The notes under the pieces were generated by a model, which was not told where the DNA came from, searched no databases, and saw only the letters and a list, made by a program, of their open reading frames with translations. A DNA stretch of 64,000 nt from an uncultured Altererythrobacter sp. (GTDB lineage Bacteria > Pseudomonadota > Alphaproteobacteria > Sphingomonadales > Sphingomonadaceae): positions 372,001-436,000 of the forward strand of contig CAJXJY010000001.1 in the NCBI GenBank assembly GCA_913055875.1, in the 5' to 3' direction. Made by a program: the position numbers and the translations under genes. Within the stretch, counting starts at the first letter, position 1, and the number at the start of each line of letters is the position of its first letter. Positions 6,401-14,792 of the stretch are shown in pieces.

Positions 6401-9295
6401 TCAGTTTTCGATAATGACGAACGGCGCCCAGATCGACGGATGCGCCGCATCGGGCACGGTCTCGTCGGCCATCAGCGCCAGCTGCGCCCGCCGCAAGGCC
6501 TCGGCGCGCGACAGCCCTCCCGCCGTGCCGCGCACCGTGTCGACCGTCAGCCGCGCGGCGGCATCGTCGCGCACCCGCCAGTGCGACAGCATCAGCGCAC
6601 GAGCCCCCGCCTGCGCGAAAGCGGTGGCGAGGCCGGAATAGACCGGCGCCCCGCGCTCCTCGCCCGCTGCCGTGTTGCAGGCCGACAGGATCACCCAGTC
6701 GGCGTTCAGATCGAGTCGGGCGATTTCGCTCGCGCCGAGCAAGCCGTCCTCGCCGCTGTCCTCCTGCGTGCCCAGCAACAGCGCCGGCTCCCACAAATCG
6801 CGCAGTTCGCCCGCGACCAGACCGTGGGTGGCAAAGGCGATGACGTCGGTTTGCGACAGGTCGGTCCGCTTGACGCGCTCTTCCGCAGCATCGGCTCCAA
6901 CCAGCACGATATCTTCTCCCGGCAGTGCCGCGGCGATGCGGCCGAGCTCGGCTTCGGCGAACGAGAGTGCGGGCAAATCGGCGATGGTTTCCGCTGCCGG
7001 TCGTCCGGAGCGGAACAGGGCGGCGAAGACCGGTTGCGTTTCGGACCGGTCGCTCTCGCCTCCTTCCCCGGGAAGGCCTGCGCCGCCGATTCCGGCAAAC
7101 GAGCGCGTCGCGCCGGAAGGCGCTGCCGCCTTGGATTTCTGCGCGAGATAAAGCGACAGATTGCCGGTGACCTGGACGCTGGCATCGCGCAACAGCCACG
7201 GCGCGGTCCGCAGATCGCCCTCATGCGGTGCACTCGGCAGCAGGCCCAGCGGCAGGCTGGCGAGCGCGCCGCCGCCATACGACACCAGCCGCCGATCCGC
7301 TCCGATACCGTCGGGAAAGAGTTCACGGTAGAGCGCGTGCGCATCCGCGAGCGGAAACGGTTCGCCGCCCGGTCCCTGTACTGCGTCGCGCAGGATCGAA
7401 ACGCGCTTGCGGACCGATTCGCCGTCGATCTCGTGCGTCGAGAGACCTTCCGAGGTAATCGTGACGAGCCAGCTCGTGCGCGGGGTCTCCACCGGCGCGA
7501 CGATCATCTCCGCCCCGTCCATCGCCTCCAGAAAGCCGGCCAGCGGCACGGGGCTCGGGCGATAGCGCAGGACGTGATCGGGATAGTCGGCCAGCAAGCG
7601 CTCGCGCAGCGCATCGCGCTCCGCTTGCGCCTCGGCCAGTTCCGTGGCGCCCGCTTCGCCGGGCTCCGAGCCGTCTTCGAGCGCGGCATCCGCGCGCGAT
7701 TGCAGCCGGTCGACCCGCGCGCTCGCCAGCCGCAGATCGTTCCGCACGCGCGCGGCTTCGCTCTGCTCGGAGGCGTGGACGTTGGCATATTCCTGGCTGA
7801 CCGACAGCGCGGTGATGTTGTAGAGTTGCAACCCTGCGAAGATGCGCGCCTGATCGCCCGCCACGACGGCGGCGGCGATCAGGTTCTCGGTCGCTTCGAG
7901 ATGGGTCCGGGCCTCGCGTGCAAGCTGACCATCGCTGATCGCGAAGCTGGCAAGCTTGTCCGCCAGACGCGCGGATGCGTCGTCGGCGATTTCGCGCATC
8001 GCGTCGATGTCGCCCGATTCGGCGAGCAGCCGCGCGAGCAGCAGTTCGGCCCATATCCGGTCCTTGTGCTGGGTGCTCAGGCCCGCCTGCATGACCGGCA
8101 CCCAGCGCTTCGCCAGGGTAAGGGCCTCGCCTGTATCCCCGCGCTGACCGAGCCAGCGCGCGTGATAGAGCATGACATGGGCGCGATCGACGCTGGTCTC
8201 GGGCAGGTTCGAATCGACATGCGCGATCGCCCGTTCGCTCCATTCGCGATAGCCGCTCTCGTCGTCGCGCCGCGCGGCGTAATCGGCCATGTCGGAATAC
8301 ATGTAGCCCAGCACTTCGGGCGCTTCGGTCTCGCCGCTCGCTTCGAATATGGCGAGTGCGCGCGCATTGAGGGTCTCGCCCTCGTCCACCTTGCCGGTTA
8401 CCTTGAGCAGCGAGGACAGGTTGCGCAGCGAATAGGCGGTGCGCGGATCGTCCTCGCCCACCGTACGGATACGGACTCGCAACGCTTCGCGCATCACCGG
8501 CAGGGCTTCGCCATATCGGCCGGAAGAGATCAGGGCAAAGCCGAGATTGTTGAGCGCCGTCGAATAGGTCGGATGGTCGTCGCCGAGATGCTCGCGCCCC
8601 AATGCTTCCGCCCGGCGGTTGATCGGCACGGCTTCGGCCTCGCGGCCGGCATTGACCATCATCGCCCCGAGCGATGCCATCCGCAGCACCGTCTCGGCAT
8701 GCCCTTCGCCGACCTCGCGTTCGTGGATCTCCACGCTGCGGCGGACCATGTCCACCCCGTCGTCGTACCGGCCCTTGCGGTAGAGCACGATACCGAGATT
8801 GAACAGCGAACTGGATACTTCGACCGAGTCCTCGCCGTACAGGCTGCTGCGCGCCGCCATCACCTCGCGGTGCACCGCTTCGGCTTCGTCGAAGCGCGCG
8901 AGCGATGTGAGCAGCGAGGCGCGGTTGGCCATCAGCTGGATGCGATCTTCCTCGCTGCCGCCTTCGCCTTCGAGCATGTCGAGCCCGCGCCGGTTCCATT
9001 CGAGCGAGGCATCGTATTCGCGCAGGTAGAACAGCGACGTACCGATCGCGGCAGCCAGTTCGACGCGCGATTGGACCGGCACCGAGCCGTCGGCCTCGAC
9101 CCGGTCCCAGAGCGCGAGCAATTCGTCGCGATAGTGCGCGGGGTCGGCGCTGATATCGGCATCTTCGTAAGCGGCGATCTCGGCCTCGAGGCCGTGCAGC
9201 ACCGATGCCTCGTCGGCTGCCTGGCGTTCGAGATGCTCCTCCGGCGCCGCCGTATTCGCCGCCAGCAGCGCGGCCCACAAGACCCATGCATCCAT
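6401..9295 (-). CDS. TPR repeat protein with C-terminal CHAT (caspase-like) domain
   Basis: A protein of 964 residues. Residues 1-18 are hydrophobic and resemble a signal peptide, so the protein may be exported. Residues about 70-480 are tetratricopeptide repeats (recurring A-x-x-x-N-L-G-x-x-x-x and G-R-Y-x-E-A patterns). A charged helical linker spans about 500-600, then a CHAT domain to the C-terminus. The caspase-type dyad is intact: His824 in Ala-Thr-His-Gly and Cys873 in Leu-Ser-Ala-Cys-Asn. CHAT domains are separase/caspase-related peptidases, and TPRs usually bind the partner or substrate. No obvious substrate gene is adjacent, though a 24-residue ORF is divergent at 9575. Confidence 0.9.
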   Translation of the reverse strand: MDAWVLWAALLAANTAAPEEHLERQAADEASVLHGLEAEIAAYEDADISADPAHYRDELLALWDRVEADGSVPVQSRVELAAAIGTSLFYLREYDASLEWNRRGLDMLEGEGGSEEDRIQLMANRASLLTSLARFDEAEAVHREVMAARSSLYGEDSVEVSSSLFNLGIVLYRKGRYDDGVDMVRRSVEIHEREVGEGHAETVLRMASLGAMMVNAGREAEAVPINRRAEALGREHLGDDHPTYSTALNNLGFALISSGRYGEALPVMREALRVRIRTVGEDDPRTAYSLRNLSSLLKVTGKVDEGETLNARALAIFEASGETEAPEVLGYMYSDMADYAARRDDESGYREWSERAIAHVDSNLPETSVDRAHVMLYHARWLGQRGDTGEALTLAKRWVPVMQAGLSTQHKDRIWAELLLARLLAESGDIDAMREIADDASARLADKLASFAISDGQLAREARTHLEATENLIAAAVVAGDQARIFAGLQLYNITALSVSQEYANVHASEQSEAARVRNDLRLASARVDRLQSRADAALEDGSEPGEAGATELAEAQAERDALRERLLADYPDHVLRYRPSPVPLAGFLEAMDGAEMIVAPVETPRTSWLVTITSEGLSTHEIDGESVRKRVSILRDAVQGPGGEPFPLADAHALYRELFPDGIGADRRLVSYGGGALASLPLGLLPSAPHEGDLRTAPWLLRDASVQVTGNLSLYLAQKSKAAAPSGATRSFAGIGGAGLPGEGGESDRSETQPVFAALFRSGRPAAETIADLPALSFAEAELGRIAAALPGEDIVLVGADAAEERVKRTDLSQTDVIAFATHGLVAGELRDLWEPALLLGTQEDSGEDGLLGASEIARLDLNADWVILSACNTAAGEERGAPVYSGLATAFAQAGARALMLSHWRVRDDAAARLTVDTVRGTAGGLSRAEALRRAQLALMADETVPDAAHPSIWAPFVIIEN

Positions 9296-9515
9296 CTACC
9301 CATCCCCGTAACCCGAAAGTCGGAGCGAAGGTTATCGCATGGTCAGGGCTTGGCAATAGCTGTCATATCTTCGAACCCGATCGGCAGGCCGAAAGGTCTG
9401 GCGCGACACCCCTCGTGCCGGTCGCAGGGTTTCGGCGTCTCGCCAACTCGTTCTTTTCGAGACGGTAAATCGTGGTAGTTCGAGAACAACGAAATCGAAA
9501 ATCCCCTATCGTCTG

Positions 9516-9543
9516 TTGACGAGTGTCGGCATTGTCGTAGAAT
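9516..9543 (+). promoter_or_regulatory. Housekeeping-type promoter for the mini-gene at 9575
   Basis: TTGACG at 9516-9521 and TAGAAT at 9538-9543 with a 16-bp spacer are close to sigma-70 consensus. The expected transcription start is near 9550, placing the AAGGAAG Shine-Dalgarno and ATG of the small ORF about 13 and 25 bases into the RNA. Confidence 0.6.
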
Positions 9544-9574
9544 TCGTTTCCCGGAAACAAGCAAGGAAGATGAA

Positions 9575-9649
9575 ATGATGGATTTTCTTTATAGCCTTTT
9601 CATGGGCATGGATATTGCCGGCGCCATCAATGGAATGAACCAGCCCTAA
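9575..9649 (+). CDS. 24-residue hydrophobic mini-protein (or part of a small RNA)
   Basis: ATG at 9575 follows AAGGAAG (9563-9569) by five bases and the frame ends with TAA at 9647-9649. The peptide is Met-rich and hydrophobic (Phe, Leu, Tyr, Ile, Ala, Gly) with a polar Asn-Gln-Pro end, compatible with a membrane-associated peptide. A consensus-like promoter lies just upstream and a strong hairpin with T-runs lies at 9712-9749, so a transcript of about 200 nt is expected. It is AT-richer than its surroundings. Whether the peptide or the RNA is the product cannot be told from sequence. Confidence 0.45.
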   Translation: MMDFLYSLFMGMDIAGAINGMNQP

Positions 9650-9711
9650 CGGAACGCGCGCTTTCGTGTTGCCGAGGCCAGAACCGGCCCACGTAAAATG
9701 CAGTTCAAACG

Positions 9712-9749
9712 AAAAACCCCGGCGAGGCCGCCGCCTCGCCGGGGTTTTT
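9712..9749. terminator. Strong bidirectional rho-independent terminator
   Basis: A perfect 17-bp stem (9712-9728 with 9733-9749) with a 4-base loop CGCC. The stem carries AAAAACCCC on one side and GGGGTTTTT on the other, so it terminates in both directions. It closes nrdA from the right and the mini-gene transcript from the left. Confidence 0.9.
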
Positions 9750-9769
9750 GAATCCCAGGGAAATTCGCC

Positions 9770-11821
9770 TCACTGGCAGGCGAGGCATTCCTCGTAATCG
9801 GTCGGCCCTTCGCCCGCGGCCGCATTGAGCTCGTATTTCGCCGCGTCCTTGGTGTTGTCGGTTTCGACGCCGCCGGCGAAACCGGCGCGCTGCACCGATT
9901 TCGAGCGCAGGTAATAGAGCGATTTGATCTTCAGCTTCCACGCCTGGAAATGAAGCATCATCAGGTCCCATTTGTCGACGTCGGCGGGGATGAACAGGTT
10001 CAGCGACTGCGCCTGGTCGATGAACGGCGCGCGATCGGCGGCGAATTCGAGCAGCCAGCGCTGGTCGATCTCGAAGCTGGTCTTGAACGCGGCCTTTTCC
10101 TCGGTGGTGAGGAAATCGAGGTGTTGGACCGACCCGCCCTTCTCGAGGATCGAGTTCCACACATTGTTCGAATCCTTGCTCTTCGAACGAAGCAGCTTTT
10201 CGAGATAGGGGTTCTTGACCACGAAACTGCCCGACAGCGTCTTGTGGGTGTAGATATTGGCCGGGATCGGCTCGATGCAGGCGCTGGTGCCGCCGCAGAT
10301 GATGCTGATCGAGGCGGTCGGCGCGATCGCGGTCTTGCACGAAAAGCGCTTCATCGCGCCCATTTCCTCGGCGTCGGGGCAGGGGCCGCGTTCCTTGGCC
10401 AGCATCATGCTCGCCTCGTCCGCCTTGGCCGCGACGTGCTTGAACATCTTGAGGTTCCACACCTTGGCCATCGGGCTTTCGAAGCCGATGCCCTTCGACT
10501 GCAGGAAGGAGTGGAAGCCCATCACGCCGAGGCCGACGCTACGTTCGCGCATCGCCGAATATTTGGCGCGCGCCATCTCGTCGGGCGCGCGGTCGATATA
10601 GTCCTGCAGCACGTTGTCGAGGAAGCGCATGATATCCTCGATGAACTGTTTGTCGCCTTCCCATTCCTCCCACTTTTCCAGATTGAGCGAGGACAGGCAG
10701 CATACCGCGGTGCGGTCGTTGCCGAGATGGTCGCGCCCGGTGGGAAGGGTGATCTCGCTGCACAGGTTCGAGGTCGAGACCTTGAGGCCCAGTTCACGGT
10801 GATGCTCGGGCATCATCCGGTTCACGGTGTCGTTGAAGACGATATAGGGCTCGCCGGTCGCAAGGCGGGTCTCGACGAGCTTCTGGAACAGGCTGCGCGC
10901 GTCGACCTTGCCGCGCACGCTGCCGTCGCGCGGGCTCTTGAGTTCGAACTCGGTCCCGTCGCGCACCGCTTCCATGAACTCGTCGGTCACCAGCACGCCG
11001 TGGTGGAGGTTGAGCGCCTTGCGGTTGAAGTCGCCCGAGGGTTTGCGGATCTCGAGGAATTCCTCGATCTCGGGATGCGAGATGTCGATATAACAAGCGG
11101 CCGAGCCGCGCCGCAGCGAGCCTTGCGAAATCGCGAGCGTGAGCGAATCCATCACTCTCACGAAGGGGATGATGCCGCTGGTCTTGCCGTTCAGGCCGAC
11201 CGGCTCGCCGATCCCGCGGACCTGGCCCCAATAGGTGCCGATGCCGCCGCCCTTCGAGGCGAGCCAGACGTTCTCGTTCCACGTCCCGACGATGCCTTCG
11301 AGGCTGTCCTCGACGCTGTTGAGATAGCAGCTGATCGGCAGGCCGCGATTGGTGCCCCCGTTCGACAGCACCGGGGTCGCGGGCATGAACCACAGGTTCG
11401 AGATGTAATCGTAGAGCCGCTGCGCGTGGTCCTGGTCGTCGGCATAGGCATCGGCAACGCGCGCGAACAGGTCCTGGAATTTCTCACCCGGCAGCAGATA
11501 CCGGTCGATCAGCGTTTCCTTGCCGAATTCGGTCAGATTGTCGTCGCGCGATTCGTCGGTGACGATGGTGAAGCGGCGATCATTGATCTTCTTCGAATCG
11601 GGTTTGTCGGCGTTCGCTTCGGCTGCCGCCGCGACCGCTTTCGCCAGCGCCTCGTTTGCCTTGTCGGCGACGAGTTCCTCGCTGCCCTTGTCGTCCTGTT
11701 CCATCGCTACCGCGGCCTTCTTGCTGGCGGGTGTCTGCGCGGGTGCATCTTCGGTGTCGATCGTGTTTTCCTGCGTCTGATCGAGTCCCATCGCTGCTTC
11801 GTCCCCGGTTCTGAATTCCAT
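9770..11821 (-). CDS. nrdA: Ribonucleoside-diphosphate reductase large (alpha, R1) subunit
   Basis: The catalytic subunit of class I ribonucleotide reductase, 683 residues, reducing NDPs to dNDPs with the radical supplied by NrdB. Visible landmarks: the Cys in Leu-Pro-Ile-Ser-Cys-Tyr-Leu-Asn that starts the active-site disulfide, the Asn-Leu-Cys-Ser-Glu-Ile motif containing the radical-bearing Cys and catalytic Asn/Glu, a Pro-Thr-Ala-Ser segment for substrate phosphate, and a C-terminal Cys-Leu-Ala-Cys-Gln redox pair. The first 75 residues are low-complexity and acidic, and no ATP-cone is recognisable, so overall activity control by dATP through a cone is not expected. A second Met at residue 11 has a better Shine-Dalgarno (GGGGA) and may be the true start. 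Confidence 0.97.
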   Translation of the reverse strand: MEFRTGDEAAMGLDQTQENTIDTEDAPAQTPASKKAAVAMEQDDKGSEELVADKANEALAKAVAAAAEANADKPDSKKINDRRFTIVTDESRDDNLTEFGKETLIDRYLLPGEKFQDLFARVADAYADDQDHAQRLYDYISNLWFMPATPVLSNGGTNRGLPISCYLNSVEDSLEGIVGTWNENVWLASKGGGIGTYWGQVRGIGEPVGLNGKTSGIIPFVRVMDSLTLAISQGSLRRGSAACYIDISHPEIEEFLEIRKPSGDFNRKALNLHHGVLVTDEFMEAVRDGTEFELKSPRDGSVRGKVDARSLFQKLVETRLATGEPYIVFNDTVNRMMPEHHRELGLKVSTSNLCSEITLPTGRDHLGNDRTAVCCLSSLNLEKWEEWEGDKQFIEDIMRFLDNVLQDYIDRAPDEMARAKYSAMRERSVGLGVMGFHSFLQSKGIGFESPMAKVWNLKMFKHVAAKADEASMMLAKERGPCPDAEEMGAMKRFSCKTAIAPTASISIICGGTSACIEPIPANIYTHKTLSGSFVVKNPYLEKLLRSKSKDSNNVWNSILEKGGSVQHLDFLTTEEKAAFKTSFEIDQRWLLEFAADRAPFIDQAQSLNLFIPADVDKWDLMMLHFQAWKLKIKSLYYLRSKSVQRAGFAGGVETDNTKDAAKYELNAAAGEGPTDYEECLACQ

Positions 11822-12332
11822 TGTGATCGACCCCGCTCTGTACCCCTGGGAACCAACGCCTCCACCCGGCCGCTGTTCCGCTTGTGTTCGATTCGGCGAG
11901 AAGCGTCCCGCCTAGCATTTTTCGCGTGTGCAGCGGCGAATTACTTATCCCCCGGTCTGCCCACAACCCGGCTTGCAGCGGCCCTTTCGGCGACCGAATC
12001 GTTCCCCGCCCGCGCCGAGTGGCGCGTCCTCGGAACAACACGATCTAGTAGGTTCACCTGCGATCCGGACCACTAGATACTGAATCAGACCGGACTCGCG
12101 CGCAAGAGGGTAAATGCACGCTTAAGATGTTTCGAACGTGTTACAGCCCGGTGTGTTAGCTTTGTGCAACGCCGCGACGCGCCGGAAAAGCTGGGCTGGC
12201 GCGAAGCGCAACCCCAAAAATGAATCCGTGAAAAAATTTATATGCGGAAAATGGGTGTTGCGGGGCTTTGATTCAATCGAATCCTGTGCCGCAATTTTCG
12301 AATCCGGCGAGCGGACAGAAGGGGACCGGGAA
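11822..12332. other. Long nrdA leader/promoter region
   Basis: 511 bp between the divergent nrdA and the small membrane protein gene. It contains the tandem NrdR-like boxes at 12038-12085. About 215 bp separate the nearer box from the nrdA ATG, so a long 5' leader or an unannotated start is possible. No other gene is supported; frames crossing it lack start signals. Confidence 0.5.
12038..12085 (-). promoter_or_regulatory. Tandem NrdR-like boxes upstream of nrdA
   Basis: Two 16-bp sites, 12038-12053 (ACACGATCTAGTAGGT) and 12070-12085 (CCACTAGATACTGAAT), each agree with the NrdR consensus acaCwAtATaTwGtgt at 11 of 16 positions. Both contain a CTAG core. Their starts are 32 bp apart with a 16-bp gap, which is the classical NrdR pair geometry (about three helical turns). 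NrdR is the ATP/dATP-sensing repressor of ribonucleotide reductase genes. The nrdR gene itself is not in the window. Confidence 0.55.
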
Positions 12333-12596
12333 ATGGACCGAATCTGGAACGGGCTGGCATCCTTCGCGATGCGTCACGAGAAAGCGCTGGCGATCGCCGG
12401 TGCGGCCTGGCTGGCGCTGAGCAGCGCGGTCTATGCGCGCTTCGTCGCGCTGCCCGAAATCCCCTTCCTGACCGACGAGTGGGCGATCTGGACATCGGCA
12501 GGCTGGAACGCGGCGTGGTGGGGCTTCATCCATCCGCAGATCGACGCCCGGCGCAAGCGGCTCGCGGCCGAGGCGGACGGCGAAAAGCGGCGCTAG
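12333..12596 (+). CDS. Small membrane-anchored protein, unknown
   Basis: A protein of 87 residues starting at ATG 12333 after GGGGACCGGG. One clear hydrophobic helix at about residues 18-36 and a Trp-rich second segment (about 51-68, with Trp at 54, 58, 62 and 63) suggest two membrane passes, followed by a basic-acidic tail. No family is recognised. It is divergent from nrdA and converges on the alpha/beta hydrolase gene. Confidence 0.55.
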   Translation: MDRIWNGLASFAMRHEKALAIAGAAWLALSSAVYARFVALPEIPFLTDEWAIWTSAGWNAAWWGFIHPQIDARRKRLAAEADGEKRR

Positions 12597-12624
12597 CGGC
12601 AATCCTGTCCCGTGCGGGCGCCGG

Positions 12625-13518
12625 TCAGGCCTCGACCGCGCCTTTCGCATGCTCGGCGATCGCATCGGCGAGCTGGTCGACCAGTTCGAGCGGCAGGTCG
12701 TGGCCCCAGCCGGGGATGGTGCGGATCTTCGCGCCGGGGATGCAGGCGGCGGTGTCGTGGCCGGCTTCGCACGGGACGAGCGGATCGTCCTCGCCGTGGA
12801 GCACCAGCGTCGGCACTTCGATGCTCCTGAGCATCGCCCGCCGGTCGCCGTCGGCGACGATCGCCGACAGGTGCCGCGTCGGCCCCTCGGGGTAGAAGCT
12901 GCGGCGGATGCCCGCTGCCACCTTCTCGCGCAGCCGTTCCTCGTCGCCCGGATAGCCGGGCGAACCGATCGTGCGCGCGAGCTTCATCCCGTGCGCGACC
13001 AGTACTTCCTCCTCGGTGCTTTTCGGACGCTTGACGAGGACCTCCATCGCTTCCTTCTTCGCCGGCGGCAGCTTGGCATTGCCGGTGGTCGACATGATCG
13101 AGGTCATGCTGAGGCACTTGTCGGCATGGCGCGCGGCGACATGCTGCGCGATCATCCCGCCCATGCTCGCACCGACGACATGCGCCCGCTCGATCCCGAG
13201 CGCATCGAGCAGCCCGGCGCCGTCGTCGGCCATGTCGGCGAGCATGTAGGGCACCTTGGGGGTGAAGCCGAGCTTGCCGAGCAGCGTCAGCTTGATCAGC
13301 CCCGGCGCCTTGACCCCGTCGAACTTGTGGCTGAGTCCGATATCGCGATTGTCGTAGCGGATGACGCGGAAACCGCGCCCGACCAGCGCCTCGACGAACT
13401 CGTCGGGCCACAGCGTGAGCTGCGCGCCGAAACCCATGATCAGCAGGATCGGCGGATCGGCGGGATCGCCGTGGTCTTCGTAATGGATCTCGATGCCGTT
13501 GGCAGCGGTTTTGGGCAT
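12625..13518 (-). CDS. Alpha/beta hydrolase
   Basis: A protein of 297 residues with the alpha/beta hydrolase fold. The nucleophile elbow is Gly-Ala-Ser118-Met-Gly; the acid is Asp244/Asp245 in His-Gly-Glu-Asp-Asp-Pro-Leu; the catalytic His is His273 in Gly-Trp-Gly-His-Asp. The oxyanion segment is Met-Gly-Phe-Gly near residue 28-31. It resembles esterases and epoxide-hydrolase-like enzymes of unknown substrate. The ATG at 13516-13518 has GGAGAGG just upstream; a much longer upstream frame is a shadow. It is divergent from the small gene at 13552. Confidence 0.85.
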   Translation of the reverse strand: MPKTAANGIEIHYEDHGDPADPPILLIMGFGAQLTLWPDEFVEALVGRGFRVIRYDNRDIGLSHKFDGVKAPGLIKLTLLGKLGFTPKVPYMLADMADDGAGLLDALGIERAHVVGASMGGMIAQHVAARHADKCLSMTSIMSTTGNAKLPPAKKEAMEVLVKRPKSTEEEVLVAHGMKLARTIGSPGYPGDEERLREKVAAGIRRSFYPEGPTRHLSAIVADGDRRAMLRSIEVPTLVLHGEDDPLVPCEAGHDTAACIPGAKIRTIPGWGHDLPLELVDQLADAIAEHAKGAVEA

Positions 13519-13551
13519 GTCCTCTCCGTGGGTTGTGCTATCGGCAGGGTC

Positions 13552-13818
13552 ATGCCCGAGAAACTCAGACTTCCCAAGCCCGGCGACAGAAATGGCATCG
13601 TTGCGTTCGCCGGAACGTATAACGGGTACCGGGAATTCGGCTCGTTCGAAGCCTGCGCGAAGGCTGCGAAAGCCAGGCGAAGGGAAAGCCTGCCGGACTT
13701 GCGCAACGAGCTGTTCTTTTCCTACCGCGCTTCCAATCATCGAGGCGACGATGGCGTGCTCGATACATACGAGGAGCTCTATCCGCTGTTCGTGAAATTG
13801 ATCGAGCAATCGTCCTAG
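13552..13818 (+). CDS. Small hypothetical protein
   Basis: A protein of 88 residues from ATG 13552 with GGCAGGG as Shine-Dalgarno. It is basic and polar with an aromatic-rich middle (Tyr-Asn-Gly-Tyr-Arg-Glu-Phe-Gly-Ser-Phe-Glu) and a C-terminal helix, no membrane segment. Codon use is less GC-extreme than in shadow frames, supporting reality. Its stop codon overlaps the stop of the convergent TraB/GumN-like gene (CTAG at 13815-13818). Function unknown. Confidence 0.55.
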   Translation: MPEKLRLPKPGDRNGIVAFAGTYNGYREFGSFEACAKAAKARRRESLPDLRNELFFSYRASNHRGDDGVLDTYEELYPLFVKLIEQSS

Positions 13819-14792
13819 GGCACCGACTCCGCATCGGCCGCTCCGGCCAGATTCGCGCCATCCGCGCGCCACGCCGGCCCGCGGACATCGAACCCCCTCT
13901 GCACGAGCTGGTCCAACACGCCGTCCTCCTCGGCGAGAACTCTGAGCGGCACCACCGCGAGCGTCACGCCATCGGCGCCCGCAGCGCGGTCGATCGCCTC
14001 GACCCACTGGCCGCGTATTTCGCTCCCGACCTGCCGGTCGGCCCACGGCCAGCAGCGGCCGAGCGCGACTTCGAGCGGGTTGGCCATGACTGCGGGGATG
14101 TCCGAAGCACGCCAGTCGGCGCCGCGCCGCTCGATCAGTTCGGGGCCCTGCTCGGCCGCGCTCATTGCCGCGTCGAGGCAGGGGAGGTGCGAGGCCGGCG
14201 GCGCTTCGGCGAGGCTGTCGAGCATGTCCTCGCCGCGCACCGTGCCGACCGGTTCGGCCGGCACCCGCGCGCGGCGCGCCGCCCGTTCGACCACCTCCGA
14301 CGCATCCTTGCCCGTATCGCGGGCGAAGCCGAGCCGCCTTGCCAGCAGATCGAACGAGGTCATCAGAAAGCTCCGGCGCGAATAGTCGCGGTCGTAGCGC
14401 TCTTCGAGCGCTGCGAGACGGTTGTGTTGCATCTCATCGAGATAGTCGCCGGCCACCGTCCCCTTGGGAAGCCTGGTGATCTTTCCGCCGGCGAAGATGA
14501 TCCGGAACACGTCGCCCGGAGAGACCTTGGGCTTGATCCCGAGGATCACCCGCTGCGCACCGCGCGTCGCGTCTTCGAGCCGATCGGGAAACCACGGGGT
14601 CGATTCGGGCACCGCCTTTATCTCGCCTACGAGGACGACAGTGCCGCTCGGCGTGGCGATGGTCCACATCGGCGCGCCCGAACGCTGCGCGGTGACGACG
14701 ATTTCGTCCTGCGGTGGATCGTCCTGCGCCGCGGTGGGGCTCACGACCGCGAGCGAACACGCGGCGAATAGAGCGAAGGTCCGCGTCCTCAC
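13815..14792 (-). CDS. TraB/GumN-like family protein, exported
   Basis: A protein of 325 residues starting at GTG 14790-14792, whose first three bases overlap the nadB stop (GTGA, 4-nt overlap), so translation is probably coupled to nadB. Residues 1-22 are a Sec signal peptide ending Thr-Ala-Ala-Gln. The mature protein follows the TraB/GumN pattern of a Trp-x-Ile strand, Gly-Thr-Val-Val-Leu-Val-Gly-Glu-Ile-Lys and a long helical middle. The usual histidine of the Gly-x-x-His motif is replaced by Lys, so metal-dependent catalysis as proposed for canonical members is doubtful. Two Cys late in the protein may form a disulfide. Confidence 0.7.
   Translation of the reverse strand: MRTRTFALFAACSLAVVSPTAAQDDPPQDEIVVTAQRSGAPMWTIATPSGTVVLVGEIKAVPESTPWFPDRLEDATRGAQRVILGIKPKVSPGDVFRIIFAGGKITRLPKGTVAGDYLDEMQHNRLAALEERYDRDYSRRSFLMTSFDLLARRLGFARDTGKDASEVVERAARRARVPAEPVGTVRGEDMLDSLAEAPPASHLPCLDAAMSAAEQGPELIERRGADWRASDIPAVMANPLEVALGRCWPWADRQVGSEIRGQWVEAIDRAAGADGVTLAVVPLRVLAEEDGVLDQLVQRGFDVRGPAWRADGANLAGAADAESVP

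Noticed and set aside
6356-9478. Open frame of more than 1000 codons on the + strand opposite the TPR-CHAT gene
   Set aside because: It is the GC-driven antisense shadow of a gene with clear domains; its translation is rich in Arg, Gln and His and has no start signal or family.
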